A stretch of 64,000 bases of DNA from the NCBI GenBank assembly GCA_001898185.1, contig MKTI01000006.1:124001-188000 (forward strand), read 5' to 3'. Position numbers and translations under genes: made by a program. Below the pieces are notes generated by a model. That model saw nothing but the letters and a program-made list of their open reading frames with translations. It had not been told where the DNA came from and did no database searches. Shown piece after piece: positions 30,396 to 38,371 of this stretch (position 1 is its first letter; each line of letters begins with the position of its first letter). This DNA is from Cellulomonas sp. 73-145. GTDB taxonomy: Bacteria; Actinomycetota; Actinomycetes; Actinomycetales; Cellulomonadaceae.

Positions 30396-31580
30396 CTAGG
30401 CGGAGGTGGGGAGGGTCGCCTGCCAGGCGACGATGCGGTGCACCGCCGCCTCGACCACCTCGGGGGCCGCCGCGAACGACAGCCGCACCCACCGATGCCC
30501 CTCCGCCGGGTCGAAGTCCGTGCCGGGCGTCAGCGCCACACCCGCCTCCTCGAGCAGCCGCGCGCAGTACGTCACCGAGTCGAGCCCGAACCGCGACACG
30601 TCGCCGTACAGGTAGAACGCGCCGTCGGCGGGGGCGACGGGGGACCAGCCCAGGTCCGGCAGCGCGGCCATCAGCAGGTCGCGGCTGCGCGCGTAGTCCG
30701 CCACCGAGGCGTCGGCGGCTGCCATCCCCTCCGGCGACAGGGCGACGAGCGCGGCGTGCTGGGCGACGGCCGGTGGGCAGAGGGCGACGTTGCCGGCCAG
30801 GGCGCTGACGGGCTCGACGAGGTCGTCGGGCAGCACCAGCCAGCCGAGTCGCCAGCCGGTCATCCCCCAGAACTTGGAGAACGAGCTGACGACGACGGCA
30901 CCGGCCTCGCGGAACGCCGCGGCGGTGGCCGTCGGCGGGGCGGAGGCGTAGGTGAGGCCGTGGTAGATCTCGTCGGACACCAGCCGCACGCCGTGGTCCG
31001 CGCACCAGCGGGCCAGCGCGGTCAGCTCGTCGGGCTCGACCATCGTGCCCGTCGGGTTCGCGGGGCTGGCGAGCATCAGCCCGTCGAGCCGTCCACCGCC
31101 CCTGAGCAGCGCGTCCAGCTGCGCCACCGTCGGCTGGTACCGCTGCTCAGGCCCGCACGGCAGGTCCACCACCTCGATGCCGAGCGTCCGGAGGATCGTC
31201 GCGTACGCCGGGTAGCCGGGGCGGGTCAGCGCCACCCGGTCGCCGACGTCGAACGCCGCGAGGAACGCCAGCACGAAGGCGCCCGACGAGCCCGTGGTCA
31301 CCGCGACGTGCGCCGGGTTCACGGTCACGCCGTACCGGTCCGCGTACAGGTGCGCCAGCGCCGCCCGCAGTGCCGGGATGCCCGTCGCCTCCGTGTAGCC
31401 CAGGTCGCCGGCGGCCAGCAGCTCGGCAGCGCGGTGGCGCACCACCTCCGCGGCACCCGTGCCCGGCTCACCGGCGCACAGCACCAGGACGTCCTCACCG
31501 CGCGCGCGGCGCTCGTTGGCGGCCGCCAGGATCTCCATCACGGCGAACGGCGGCACCGCCGACCGGGCTGCGACCTTCAT
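30396..31580 (-). CDS. PLP-dependent class I aminotransferase
   Basis: A 394-aa fold-type I aminotransferase: AGEPGTG, the TTGSSGAF phosphate-binding turn, PANPTGTM, VSDEIYHGL and the PLP lysine in SFSKFWGMTGWRLGW, followed by the substrate-carboxylate Arg region near the end (RWVRLSFA). GGAGG lies 7 bases before the ATG. It overlaps the upstream phosphatase gene by four bases (ATGA). The amino-acid specificity cannot be assigned; aspartate/aromatic-type and alanine-type enzymes share these motifs. Confidence 0.9.
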   Translation of the reverse strand: MKVAARSAVPPFAVMEILAAANERRARGEDVLVLCAGEPGTGAAEVVRHRAAELLAAGDLGYTEATGIPALRAALAHLYADRYGVTVNPAHVAVTTGSSGAFVLAFLAAFDVGDRVALTRPGYPAYATILRTLGIEVVDLPCGPEQRYQPTVAQLDALLRGGGRLDGLMLASPANPTGTMVEPDELTALARWCADHGVRLVSDEIYHGLTYASAPPTATAAAFREAGAVVVSSFSKFWGMTGWRLGWLVLPDDLVEPVSALAGNVALCPPAVAQHAALVALSPEGMAAADASVADYARSRDLLMAALPDLGWSPVAPADGAFYLYGDVSRFGLDSVTYCARLLEEAGVALTPGTDFDPAEGHRWVRLSFAAAPEVVEAAVHRIVAWQATLPTSA

Positions 31581-32128
31581 CGAGACGCCTCCTGCCGGCC
31601 GCGCGCCTCCAGGGCGGCCCGGACGTGCGCCACCACCCCGTCGGCACCCGCCTCGATCTGTGCGAGGCACGCCTCGAAGTCGTCCGGACCGCCGTACCAG
31701 GGGTCGTCGATGTCCAGCAGGTGCTCGCTGCGCGGGTCGTCGACCGCGGGGGCCTCGGGGTCGAAGCGTCGGTACATCACGACGCGGTCCGCCAGCACGG
31801 CGTCCGGTCCCGCCAGCCGGCGCAGCGCGCGGGCGTGCGTGGACGTCATCGGCAGCACCAGGTCGCGCGCCGTCAGGTCCTCCGCGCGCACCCGGCGAGC
31901 CCGGTGGCCGTCGCCGGTCGGGTAGCCGTGGGCGCGCAGCACCGTCCGCGCCCGGCGGTCCACCGGGTTGCCGTGCTCCTCGTCGCTGATGCCGGACGAG
32001 TCGACCAGCACCTCGTCGGCCAGACCGGCCTCGGCGAGCCGCTGCCGCAGCACGATCTCGGCCATCGGGGACCGGCAGATGTTGCCGGTGCACACGGTCA
32101 TCACGCGGTACGGGCTGTCGGCGCTCAC
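31577..32128 (-). CDS. Low-molecular-weight protein-tyrosine phosphatase
   Basis: A 183-aa LMW-PTP. The P-loop CTGNICRS sits at residues 13-20 with nucleophile C13 and R19. The general-acid Asp lies in IDDPWYGG. It hydrolyses phosphotyrosine on proteins or small phosphoesters. The GTG start was chosen as the only one giving a family-length N-terminus (VSADSPYRVMTVCTG). It is first gene of a coupled pair with the aminotransferase. No tyrosine kinase or capsule locus is adjacent. Confidence 0.92.
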   Translation of the reverse strand: MSADSPYRVMTVCTGNICRSPMAEIVLRQRLAEAGLADEVLVDSSGISDEEHGNPVDRRARTVLRAHGYPTGDGHRARRVRAEDLTARDLVLPMTSTHARALRRLAGPDAVLADRVVMYRRFDPEAPAVDDPRSEHLLDIDDPWYGGPDDFEACLAQIEAGADGVVAHVRAALEARGRQEASR

Positions 32129-32288
32129 CGGTCCATCCTGGCGCGTCCGGCGTGAGGCGCCGTCCGGGCGCCGCCGGCGGCGTGAGTGCCTGGCGGCGTG
32201 GGCGGCGGGGCGGCCGTGGTGGCTGAGCGGCAGGGTGAACCAGTCCCGGCCCCTGTCGTCGTCGGCGGACGGACCATACGTTCGTCGC

Positions 32289-33167
32289 ATGGGCATCGTG
32301 GCGGTCACGGGTGCGACGGGGCAGGTGGGGAGCCGGGTCTCGGCCCGGCTGTCGGCGAAGGGCATGCGGCACCGGGTGCTCGCGCGGCACCCCGGACGGC
32401 TGCTCGCCTCCGACCTGGTCGAGGTCGCGGCCTTCGAGGGGTACGACGACGAGGCCGGGCTGCGAGCGGCGTTCGCGGGCGTCGACGACGTCGTCCTCGT
32501 CTCCGCCCACGAGCATCCCGACCGGGTGGGTCTGCACCGCACGGTGGTCGAGGCGGCCACAGCGGCCGGCGTGCAGCGGGTCGTCTACGTGTCCTTCCTC
32601 GGCGCGGCGCCCGACGCGACGTTCACCTACGCGCGGGACCACTGGCACACCGAGCAGCTGCTCCGCGAGTCCGGTCTGGCGTGGGTGGCGCTGCGCGACT
32701 CGCTCTACCACGCGGGTTGGCCGCTGTTCGTGGGTGACGACGACACCCTGCGCGGGCCCGGCGGCGACGGGCGCGTCGCGTCGGTGGCGCACGACGACGT
32801 GGCCGACGTGGTGGTGGCGGCGCTCCGGATCGGTGTCGGCTCCCGTGAGGGGTACGTCCGCGACGTGACCGGTCCCGAGGAGCTGACCCTGGACGAGGTC
32901 TGCTCGCAGCTCTCCGCCGCCGTCGGGCGGACCATCGGCTACGTGCCGGAGACGGTCGACGAGGCCTACGCCTCACGGGCCCGCTACGGCGCCGCCGACT
33001 GGGAGGTCGACGGCTGGGTCTCGACGTACACCGCTATCGCCGCCGGCGAGCTGGACATCGTCTCGACCACCGTCGAGGACCTCACCGGCCACGCGGCTCA
33101 ATCGTTCGCGGACTGGCTCGCCGCCAACCCGGGCGCGCTGAGCCGGCTGCGGCACGGAGCGCGGTAG
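32289..33167 (+). CDS. NmrA-like NAD(P)H-binding oxidoreductase
   Basis: A 292-aa atypical short-chain reductase. The N-terminal Rossmann motif is VTGATGQVG (residues 6-14). The body matches the QorB/NmrA-like quinone reductase group (VVYVSFLGAAPDATFTYARDHWHTEQ, YVRDVTGPEELTLDEVCSQL). It has no classical SDR Tyr-x3-Lys at the usual spacing, as is common for this group. It is divergent from the phosphatase gene with a 160-base spacer. The substrate is probably a quinone or similar electrophile, by family only. Confidence 0.87.
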   Translation: MGIVAVTGATGQVGSRVSARLSAKGMRHRVLARHPGRLLASDLVEVAAFEGYDDEAGLRAAFAGVDDVVLVSAHEHPDRVGLHRTVVEAATAAGVQRVVYVSFLGAAPDATFTYARDHWHTEQLLRESGLAWVALRDSLYHAGWPLFVGDDDTLRGPGGDGRVASVAHDDVADVVVAALRIGVGSREGYVRDVTGPEELTLDEVCSQLSAAVGRTIGYVPETVDEAYASRARYGAADWEVDGWVSTYTAIAAGELDIVSTTVEDLTGHAAQSFADWLAANPGALSRLRHGAR

Positions 33168-33216
33168 CCGAGTCGCAGGCGAGGCCGGTTGGAGCCCGAC
33201 CTCCTCAGGCGAGGCC

Positions 33217-33330
33217 GTCGCGAGCCCTCCCCGTCGAGCGCGGCCGGCCGCATGCGGCCGGGTTCAGTCGCGAACCGTCCCCGTCGAACGCAGCCGGTCG
33301 CGTGCGGCCGGGCTCAGTCGCGAGCCGTCA
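33217..33330. repeat. 50-bp direct repeat duplicating the 3' end of map
   Basis: Two 50-base copies (33217-33266 and 33267-33316), about 85% alike, are followed by a partial third (from 33317). The unit starts GTCGCGAGCC and ends GGCCGGGTTCA or GGCCGGGCTCA. The junction of copies 2 and 3 contains the map stop codon (33314-33316), so each extra copy carries a pseudo-tail of map, in which the bases before TGA still read as (T)VRD. Confidence 0.75.
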
Positions 33331-34078
33331 GGACGATCGTGCCGTTCGGCGTCAGGGCGACGGTGTGCTCGGCGTGCGCCGTGATCGAGTGGTCCGCCGA
33401 CCGGATGGTCCAGCCGTCGGGGTCGATGACGTAGCCGTCGCCACCGGCCATGAACCACGGCTCGATGGCGATGACCAGGCCCTCCTTGAGCTTCTGACCT
33501 GTGCCGCGGCGGCCCAGGTTCGCCACGTGCGGGTCCTCGTGCATGGTCCGGCCGACACCGTGACCGCCGAAGTCGGCGTTGATGCCGAACCCGCCGGCCC
33601 GGCCGACTTTGCCGATCGCCTCCGACACGTCACCCATCCGGGCACCGACGCGGGCGGCCGCGATGCCGGCGTCGAGCGCCGCCTCGGTGGTGGCGATCAG
33701 TCGCTGCGCCTCCGGGGTGGTGGTGCCGAGCTGGAACGTCAGCGCCGAGTCGGCCACCCAGCCCTGCAGCTCGCACGCGAAGTCGATGCTGACCACGGCA
33801 CCGTCCTTCAGCACCTCGTCGGACGGCAGGCCGTGGAGTGCGGCGTCGTCGACGGAGATGCACAGCACGCCGGGGTACGGCATCGCGCCGAACGACGGGT
33901 GGTAGCCGAGGTACACCGACCGCGCACCGGCCTTGGCGATCAGCTCGCGTGCGTGCGCGTCGAGGTCGTTGGTGGTCATCCCGATCCGCGCGAACTCGCG
34001 CAGCGACGTCAGCACCTCCCCGACGAACCGGCCGACGGGCCGCATCTGCTCGATCTGTGCTGGCGTCTTCAGGCTCAC
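33314..34078 (-). CDS. map: Methionine aminopeptidase, type I
   Basis: A 254-aa metalloprotease removing the initiator Met. The five metal ligands are visible: two Asp in SIDFACELQGWVADSALT, His in GGHGVGRTMHEDPH, Glu in IEPWF and Glu in AHAEHTVA. The GTG giving VSLKTPAQIEQMR was chosen because AAGGTG lies 7 bases upstream; an earlier ATG adds ten unlikely residues. No N-terminal SH3/zinc extension is present. Confidence 0.96.
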   Translation of the reverse strand: MSLKTPAQIEQMRPVGRFVGEVLTSLREFARIGMTTNDLDAHARELIAKAGARSVYLGYHPSFGAMPYPGVLCISVDDAALHGLPSDEVLKDGAVVSIDFACELQGWVADSALTFQLGTTTPEAQRLIATTEAALDAGIAAARVGARMGDVSEAIGKVGRAGGFGINADFGGHGVGRTMHEDPHVANLGRRGTGQKLKEGLVIAIEPWFMAGGDGYVIDPDGWTIRSADHSITAHAEHTVALTPNGTIVLTARD

Positions 34079-34188
34079 AGCGACACCTTCGCACGGATCG
34101 CAACCCACCCCGGCGGCGCCGGCTCGGGCACCGGCCCGGAGGAGGTGCAGGCACAGGTCCCACCGCAGGCGGGCACCGGTCCCGACGG

Positions 34189-36030
34189 TCAGAACGGCGG
34201 TGGCCCGTCGTCGAACCGCGGGAGTCGTGCGGACGCGGCCGCCGGCACAGTCGCCGACGACGGTGGCGGTGGCGGCGCGGGTGGCGGCGCGGGTGGCGGC
34301 GCGAGTGACAGTGGCCGTGCCGATGACCGCACCGATGCAAGTGCCCGTGCGCGTGCCAGTGCCGACGCGGGTGCCGGTGCGGGTGCGGGTGCGGGCGACA
34401 GTGCTGGGTCCGGGACCGTAGCGCGGGTCGACACGGCCGGCCGAGGACGCGCAGCGGTCACCAGGCGGCCGTCGGGGGTGCGGAACTCGTAGCGCGGCGG
34501 CGGACGCACGCCGGGCGGCGCGCCGCCGGGGTCGGGCGGAAGCCGACGTATGCGCAGGTCAGCGCGGTGGACCTCGTGGTGGTGGAAGACGCAGAGCAGC
34601 ACACCGTTGCCCACCGACGTGCCGCCGCCGTCCCGGTCCCACCAGGCGATGTGGTGCACCTCGCCCCAGCGCGCAGGCTTGCCGCAGCCGCCGAAGGCGC
34701 ACACCTGGTCGCGGACGATGACGGCCCGCCGCACCGCACCCGAGAACAGGCGGGCGGACCGACCGAGGTCGACCGGCGTGGAGTCGGCGCCGAGCACCAC
34801 CCGGGACACCTCGGCGTCGCACAGGAGCCGGGTCAGCTCCGAGAACGGCACCGGGACACCGTCCTCGGTGCACGCCGGCGTGACGCTGCCGAGGCCGGGC
34901 AGAGCGGTCGGCGTGACGCCGAGGGCCACGCCTGCACCGTCGCCCACGCCGACGGTCACCCCAGCGCCGTCCTCCACGCCGACGGCCACGCCTGCACCGT
35001 CACCCACCTCCGCCGCCTCCCGACCAGCCGCGTCCGCATCGGTCGTGCGGGTCGCACGCCGGCCGAGCTCGGAGCGGACGGCGGCGAACGTCGGAGCGTC
35101 GACGACCAGGCTGATGTGCGGGCGGACGGAGGCCACCGACCCCGACACCGGCAGGTCGAGCAGCGTGCTCGCCATCGCCGTCAGGGCGTCGGCGCGTGCC
35201 TGCTCAGCGGTCCGCTCGTCGTCGGGCGCCTCGCCCATGCGGTCGAGCGCTCGTCGGACGATCTCGCCGGAGACCCGGTCCAGGCGGCCCTTCAGGTACG
35301 TACCGTCCGGAGCGTCCGAGACGTGCAGGAAGCGCGCGGTGCGCTGGGCCTGGTGATCCCGCTCGAGCTGGGCCGGGTCGAGCGCCGCGACCCAGGAGCT
35401 GAGGTCGCGCGAGAACCGTCGGACGTCCGTGGACTCGGCGAGGCGAACCACCGTCGCCTGCCCCTCCGCCGAGGTCAGGGTGCTCTCCACCGCGACGGAC
35501 GACCGGTCGAGCACACGGGCCACCACGTCGAGATGGGCGACCGGCAACGCGCCGGCGTCCACGGCCACGGCCACGCGGGGCATCGCGGTCAACGCCTCGG
35601 CCTGCCGCACCTGCTCGTGTGCCGCGCGCATGCCGCACCCGGACCGCCGGTCGATGGCTGCCGCGACCGAGCCGTCACCGAGCGCGGCGACCGTGCCCGC
35701 GTCACGATCCACCGCGAGCCACGCGGCCTTCGCCGCTGTCAGGGTGCCGGACAGGCGATCGAGCGCCGACCACACCGCCTGCCGCTCGGCTGCAGCCCAT
35801 CCTTCACCAGCGCCGGCGAGTGCGCCGAGCGCGGAGAGCTCCTCACGGACCCGCGTGAGGCGCGCGAGAGCAGCTGTCGCACCGACCGCTCCTCGGTCGG
35901 CATCGGTCCGCGCATCTCCGCGCGCGAGGCCGGCGGCGACCGAGCGATGCGCCGAGCCGGCAGCCGACCGCGACGCGACGCCGGCCGCGTGGCGGCTCGG
36001 CGCTGGTGCGAGGGCAACCGCTTCGAACAC
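34189..36030 (-). CDS. DUF222 / HNH endonuclease (13E12-type), SOS-regulated
   Basis: A 613-aa protein with an N-terminal DUF222 region (about residues 60-350) and a C-terminal HNH nuclease (about 440-495: CAFGGCGKPARWGEVHHIAW, then GNGVLLCVFHHHEVH). The HH, N and H residues of the HNH motif are present. Between the two lies a 30-bp tandem repeat encoding DGAGVxVGV units. The last 90 residues are Ala/Pro/Arg-rich low complexity. The GTG at 36030 was chosen because TAGAGT, a TANNNT -10 box, ends 7 bases before it, predicting a leaderless mRNA, and a LexA box is centred on it. The family is multicopy in actinobacteria. Its biological role is not settled. Confidence 0.85.
   Translation of the reverse strand: MFEAVALAPAPSRHAAGVASRSAAGSAHRSVAAGLARGDARTDADRGAVGATAALARLTRVREELSALGALAGAGEGWAAAERQAVWSALDRLSGTLTAAKAAWLAVDRDAGTVAALGDGSVAAAIDRRSGCGMRAAHEQVRQAEALTAMPRVAVAVDAGALPVAHLDVVARVLDRSSVAVESTLTSAEGQATVVRLAESTDVRRFSRDLSSWVAALDPAQLERDHQAQRTARFLHVSDAPDGTYLKGRLDRVSGEIVRRALDRMGEAPDDERTAEQARADALTAMASTLLDLPVSGSVASVRPHISLVVDAPTFAAVRSELGRRATRTTDADAAGREAAEVGDGAGVAVGVEDGAGVTVGVGDGAGVALGVTPTALPGLGSVTPACTEDGVPVPFSELTRLLCDAEVSRVVLGADSTPVDLGRSARLFSGAVRRAVIVRDQVCAFGGCGKPARWGEVHHIAWWDRDGGGTSVGNGVLLCVFHHHEVHRADLRIRRLPPDPGGAPPGVRPPPRYEFRTPDGRLVTAARPRPAVSTRATVPDPALSPAPAPAPAPASALARARALASVRSSARPLSLAPPPAPPPAPPPPPSSATVPAAASARLPRFDDGPPPF
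34925..34984 (-). repeat. 30-bp tandem repeat inside the HNH gene
   Basis: Two full units (34925-34954 and 34955-34984) and a third diverged unit to about 35014 encode DGAGV(A/T)VGV-like decapeptides between the DUF222 and HNH parts. The unit length is a multiple of three, so copy number can change without a frameshift. Confidence 0.75.
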
Positions 36031-36038
36031 GTGTTCGA
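36023..36038. promoter_or_regulatory. LexA (SOS) box centred on the HNH gene start
   Basis: TCGAACACGTGTTCGA is a perfect 16-base palindrome matching the Gram-positive LexA consensus CGAAC-N4-GTTCG with extra symmetric T and A. It spans from 8 bases before to 8 bases after the predicted leaderless GTG start (36030), directly after the -10 box TAGAGT, an ideal place to block initiation. Confidence 0.88.
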
Positions 36039-36179
36039 CTCTAGTAGATGCCACCGACTTCGCCGGCGTTCTCCACAGCCCCCAATCGTGCCGCTGACCT
36101 GCGCATACGGAGTGCAGCGCCCCGGTGCGGGGAGAGAGCGGTGCCCCGGCACTCACGCGACACGCGTCCGGGCAGGGAA

Positions 36180-36247
36180 CAGCCCGTGGGCCGGTACCTC
36201 TTTCGAGGCCCTGCCGCGAGGGACGAGGTCGCGGCTCCCACGGGCTG
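36180..36247 (-). other. Candidate structured RNA (three-way junction)
   Basis: On the minus strand an 11-bp closing helix pairs 36237-36247 with 36180-36190 (core AGCCCGTGGG with CCCACGGGCT). Inside it are a 7-bp hairpin (GCCGCGA/TCGCGGC, loop of 9, 36213-36235) and a 4-bp hairpin with a GNRA tetraloop (CCTC-GAAA-GAGG, 36197-36208). I cannot match this to a riboswitch class I know. It lies about 90 bases after a 12-codon ORF with its own promoter. Confidence 0.4.
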
Positions 36248-36334
36248 CGGTGACTGCCGGTATTCGCTGCCGTCCGGACCGGATGACCGGCCGGGCAGCG
36301 GCGGACTCGACAATCCGTCCGATGCGTCGGGCGG

Positions 36335-36373
36335 CTAGCGGACAGCCACCTCACTCGTCCGGAAAGACTTCAT
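36335..36373 (-). CDS. Putative 12-aa leader peptide
   Basis: ATG to TAG encodes MKSFRTSEVAVR. It is preceded by an exceptionally strong ribosome-binding site (AAGGAGGTGG, about 36384-36393, with 10 bases to the ATG counted from AGGAGGT). A well-spaced promoter lies just upstream. A structured segment follows. Such a short ORF with such strong initiation is typical of leader peptides that sense translation, but chance cannot be excluded. Confidence 0.3.
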   Translation of the reverse strand: MKSFRTSEVAVR

Positions 36374-36404
36374 CTCGCGGACCACCTCCTTCCCGTGTCC
36401 GACG

Positions 36405-36433
36405 AAGGTACGTCGCACCTCCGCGACCGCCAA
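36405..36433 (-). promoter_or_regulatory. Candidate sigma-70 promoter of the leader ORF
   Basis: On the minus strand TTGGCG (36433-36428), a 17-base spacer and TACCTT (36410-36405) give a -35/-10 pair with ideal spacing. Transcription would start near 36398, placing the strong ribosome-binding site a few bases into the mRNA. Confidence 0.45.
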
Positions 36434-36532
36434 CAGATTTCGCCTCCGACGAACACGGTCCGCACCGCGCACCCCGGCCGGGGCAGGTCCACGCTGACCC
36501 GCCCCGGCCGGAGCCCCACGAGCCCCGCTCAC

Positions 36533-38242
36533 TCACTCCCGCTCGACGAGGAACTGCGTGTACGCCGGCACGGTGAGGAACGACGGGAACTCCTCACCCA
36601 GCGCCACCTCGGCGAACACCTGCGCGGCGTCGTCGAACCGGTCGCCGTCCCACCGGTCCACCGAGCCCAGCACGTCCTCCAGGACGGAGGCGACCAGCTC
36701 CCGCGTCACCGTCGACCCCTCGGCCGTCACGACCCCCCGGTGGATCCACTGCCACACCTGCGACCGGGAGATCTCGGCGGTGGCGGCGTCCTCCATCAGG
36801 TCGTCGATCGCCGCGGCGCCGACGCCCCGCAGCCACGACTCGAGGTACCGCAGCCCCACCGAGACGTTGGCCCGCAGGCCGGCCTCGGTGACGGCCCCCG
36901 GCTCGAGACCTCCGGCCGACGGGATGTCCAGCAGGTGCGCCGCGGCCACGGCGACGTCCCCCCGCATGATGTGCCGCTGGTCGTGCCGAGCCCCCGGCGT
37001 CCCGGCGGGACCGCCGAACGCCTGGTCGAACACCCCCATCGCCACGGGCACGAGGTCCGGGTGCGCCACCCAGGTGCCGTCGAACCCCTGGGCCGCCTCG
37101 CGGACCTTGTCGGCGCGCACCTGCGCGAGCGCCCGCTCGGTGACCTCCGGCCGACGGCGGTTGGGGATGAACGCGCTCATCCCGCCGATCGCCTGCGCAC
37201 CGCGCCGGTGGCAGGTCGCCACCAGCAGGTCGGTGTACGCGGCCATGAACGGGACGGTCATGGTGACCCGACCCCGGTCCGGCAGCGTGAAGCGCTTCCC
37301 CCGGTCCCGGAAGGTCTTGATGACCGAGAAGATGTAGTCCCACCGACCGGCGTTCAGCCCCGCGCAGTGGGCGCGCAGCTCGAACAGGATCTCCTCCATC
37401 TCGAACGCCGCGGTGATCGTCTCGATCAGCACGGTCGCGCGGATGGTGCCGATCCGCAGGCCCAGGTAGCTCTCGGTGAACCGGAACACCTCGTCCCACA
37501 GCCGCGCCTCGAGGTGGCTCTCCATCTTCGGCAGGTACAGGTACGGGCCCCGGCCGGCGTCGATCAGCGCCTGCGCGTTGTGGAACAGGTACAGCCCGGC
37601 GTCGACCAGGCTCGCCGAGGCGGCACACTCCTGCCCCGCCCGGTCGGTGAAGCGCAGGTGCTGCTCGGTCAGGTGCCAGCCGCGCGGGCGGAACACGATG
37701 GTCGGCGTCTGATCGCCGACCCGGTACTCCTTGCCCTCCGGGGACGTGAAGTCGATGTCCCCACGGATCGCGTCGTACAGGTTCGCCTGCCCGCCGATGA
37801 CGTTCGCCCAGGTGGGGCTCATGGCGTCCTCGTGGTCCGCCAGCCACACCTTGGCCCCGGAGTTCAGGGCGTTGACGGTCATCTTCCGGTCGGTGGGGCC
37901 GGTGATCTCCACGCGGCGGTCCTCCAGACCGGGGCCGGGGCCGGCGACCCGCCACGTGCGGTCCGCCCGGATGTGGGCGGTCGCAGGCAGGAACGACGGG
38001 TCCGCGCCGTCCCCGATCCTGTGGCGGCGGTGCCGACGGGCCTCGAGCAGGTCGTGCCGGGTCGCGGCGAAGTGGACGTGCAGGTCGGTGAGGAAGTCCA
38101 TCGCCTCCTGCGTGAGCACCCGGTCGCGGTCGGGCAACTGCGGGCCGGTGATGGTCAGGCTCGCCGGCGCGGCGGGCAGGCCGGGCGACGGCGGGTTCTC
38201 GCTGGGCGAGCTGGGCGGACGGAACACGGTGGTGGTGGACAT
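36533..38242 (-). CDS. aceB: Malate synthase A
   Basis: A 569-aa glyoxylate-shunt enzyme condensing glyoxylate and acetyl-CoA to malate. Malate synthase A landmarks are ITGPTDRKMTVNALNSGAKVWLADHEDA, VLIETITAAFEMEEILFELR, LNAGRWDYIFSVIK and GFDGTWVAHPDLVPVA. Length is slightly over the roughly 530 aa of E. coli AceB because of a Pro/Ser-rich N-terminus. It follows aceA on the same strand after 129 bases, so it may be co-transcribed or have its own promoter. Confidence 0.97.
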   Translation of the reverse strand: MSTTTVFRPPSSPSENPPSPGLPAAPASLTITGPQLPDRDRVLTQEAMDFLTDLHVHFAATRHDLLEARRHRRHRIGDGADPSFLPATAHIRADRTWRVAGPGPGLEDRRVEITGPTDRKMTVNALNSGAKVWLADHEDAMSPTWANVIGGQANLYDAIRGDIDFTSPEGKEYRVGDQTPTIVFRPRGWHLTEQHLRFTDRAGQECAASASLVDAGLYLFHNAQALIDAGRGPYLYLPKMESHLEARLWDEVFRFTESYLGLRIGTIRATVLIETITAAFEMEEILFELRAHCAGLNAGRWDYIFSVIKTFRDRGKRFTLPDRGRVTMTVPFMAAYTDLLVATCHRRGAQAIGGMSAFIPNRRRPEVTERALAQVRADKVREAAQGFDGTWVAHPDLVPVAMGVFDQAFGGPAGTPGARHDQRHIMRGDVAVAAAHLLDIPSAGGLEPGAVTEAGLRANVSVGLRYLESWLRGVGAAAIDDLMEDAATAEISRSQVWQWIHRGVVTAEGSTVTRELVASVLEDVLGSVDRWDGDRFDDAAQVFAEVALGEEFPSFLTVPAYTQFLVERE

Positions 38243-38371
38243 GGCGGTCTCCTGCGGGGAAAGGAGGGAAGGAAGGGGACGACGGTTCGTCGGGGTACGA
38301 CGAGGGCTGCGGCGAACGTGACGGGCGTCGGCCCTGCCACGTCGTGCCTGGTCAGCGACGCCTTGACCGGC

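Larger units (their letters stand above)
36039..36532. other. Intergenic region between aceB and the HNH gene
   Basis: About 490 bases without a recognised full-length gene. From left to right on the plus strand it holds the -10 box of the HNH gene, small GC hairpins (CCCC-GGTGC-GGGG at 36120-36132, GTGCC/GGCAC at 36141-36152), the candidate structured RNA, the 12-codon ORF with its strong ribosome-binding site, and that ORF's candidate promoter. Confidence 0.6.

Noticed and set aside
36181..36246. A tRNA at the three-way-junction RNA between aceB and the HNH gene
   Set aside because: There is no TTC-type T arm sequence in place, no anticodon arm of correct size and only two internal hairpins. 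It does not fit a tRNA cloverleaf.
36039..36532. c-di-GMP, c-di-AMP, ZTP and fluoride riboswitch classes for the same region
   Set aside because: The conserved core sequences of these classes as I know them are not present. I left it as an unclassified candidate.
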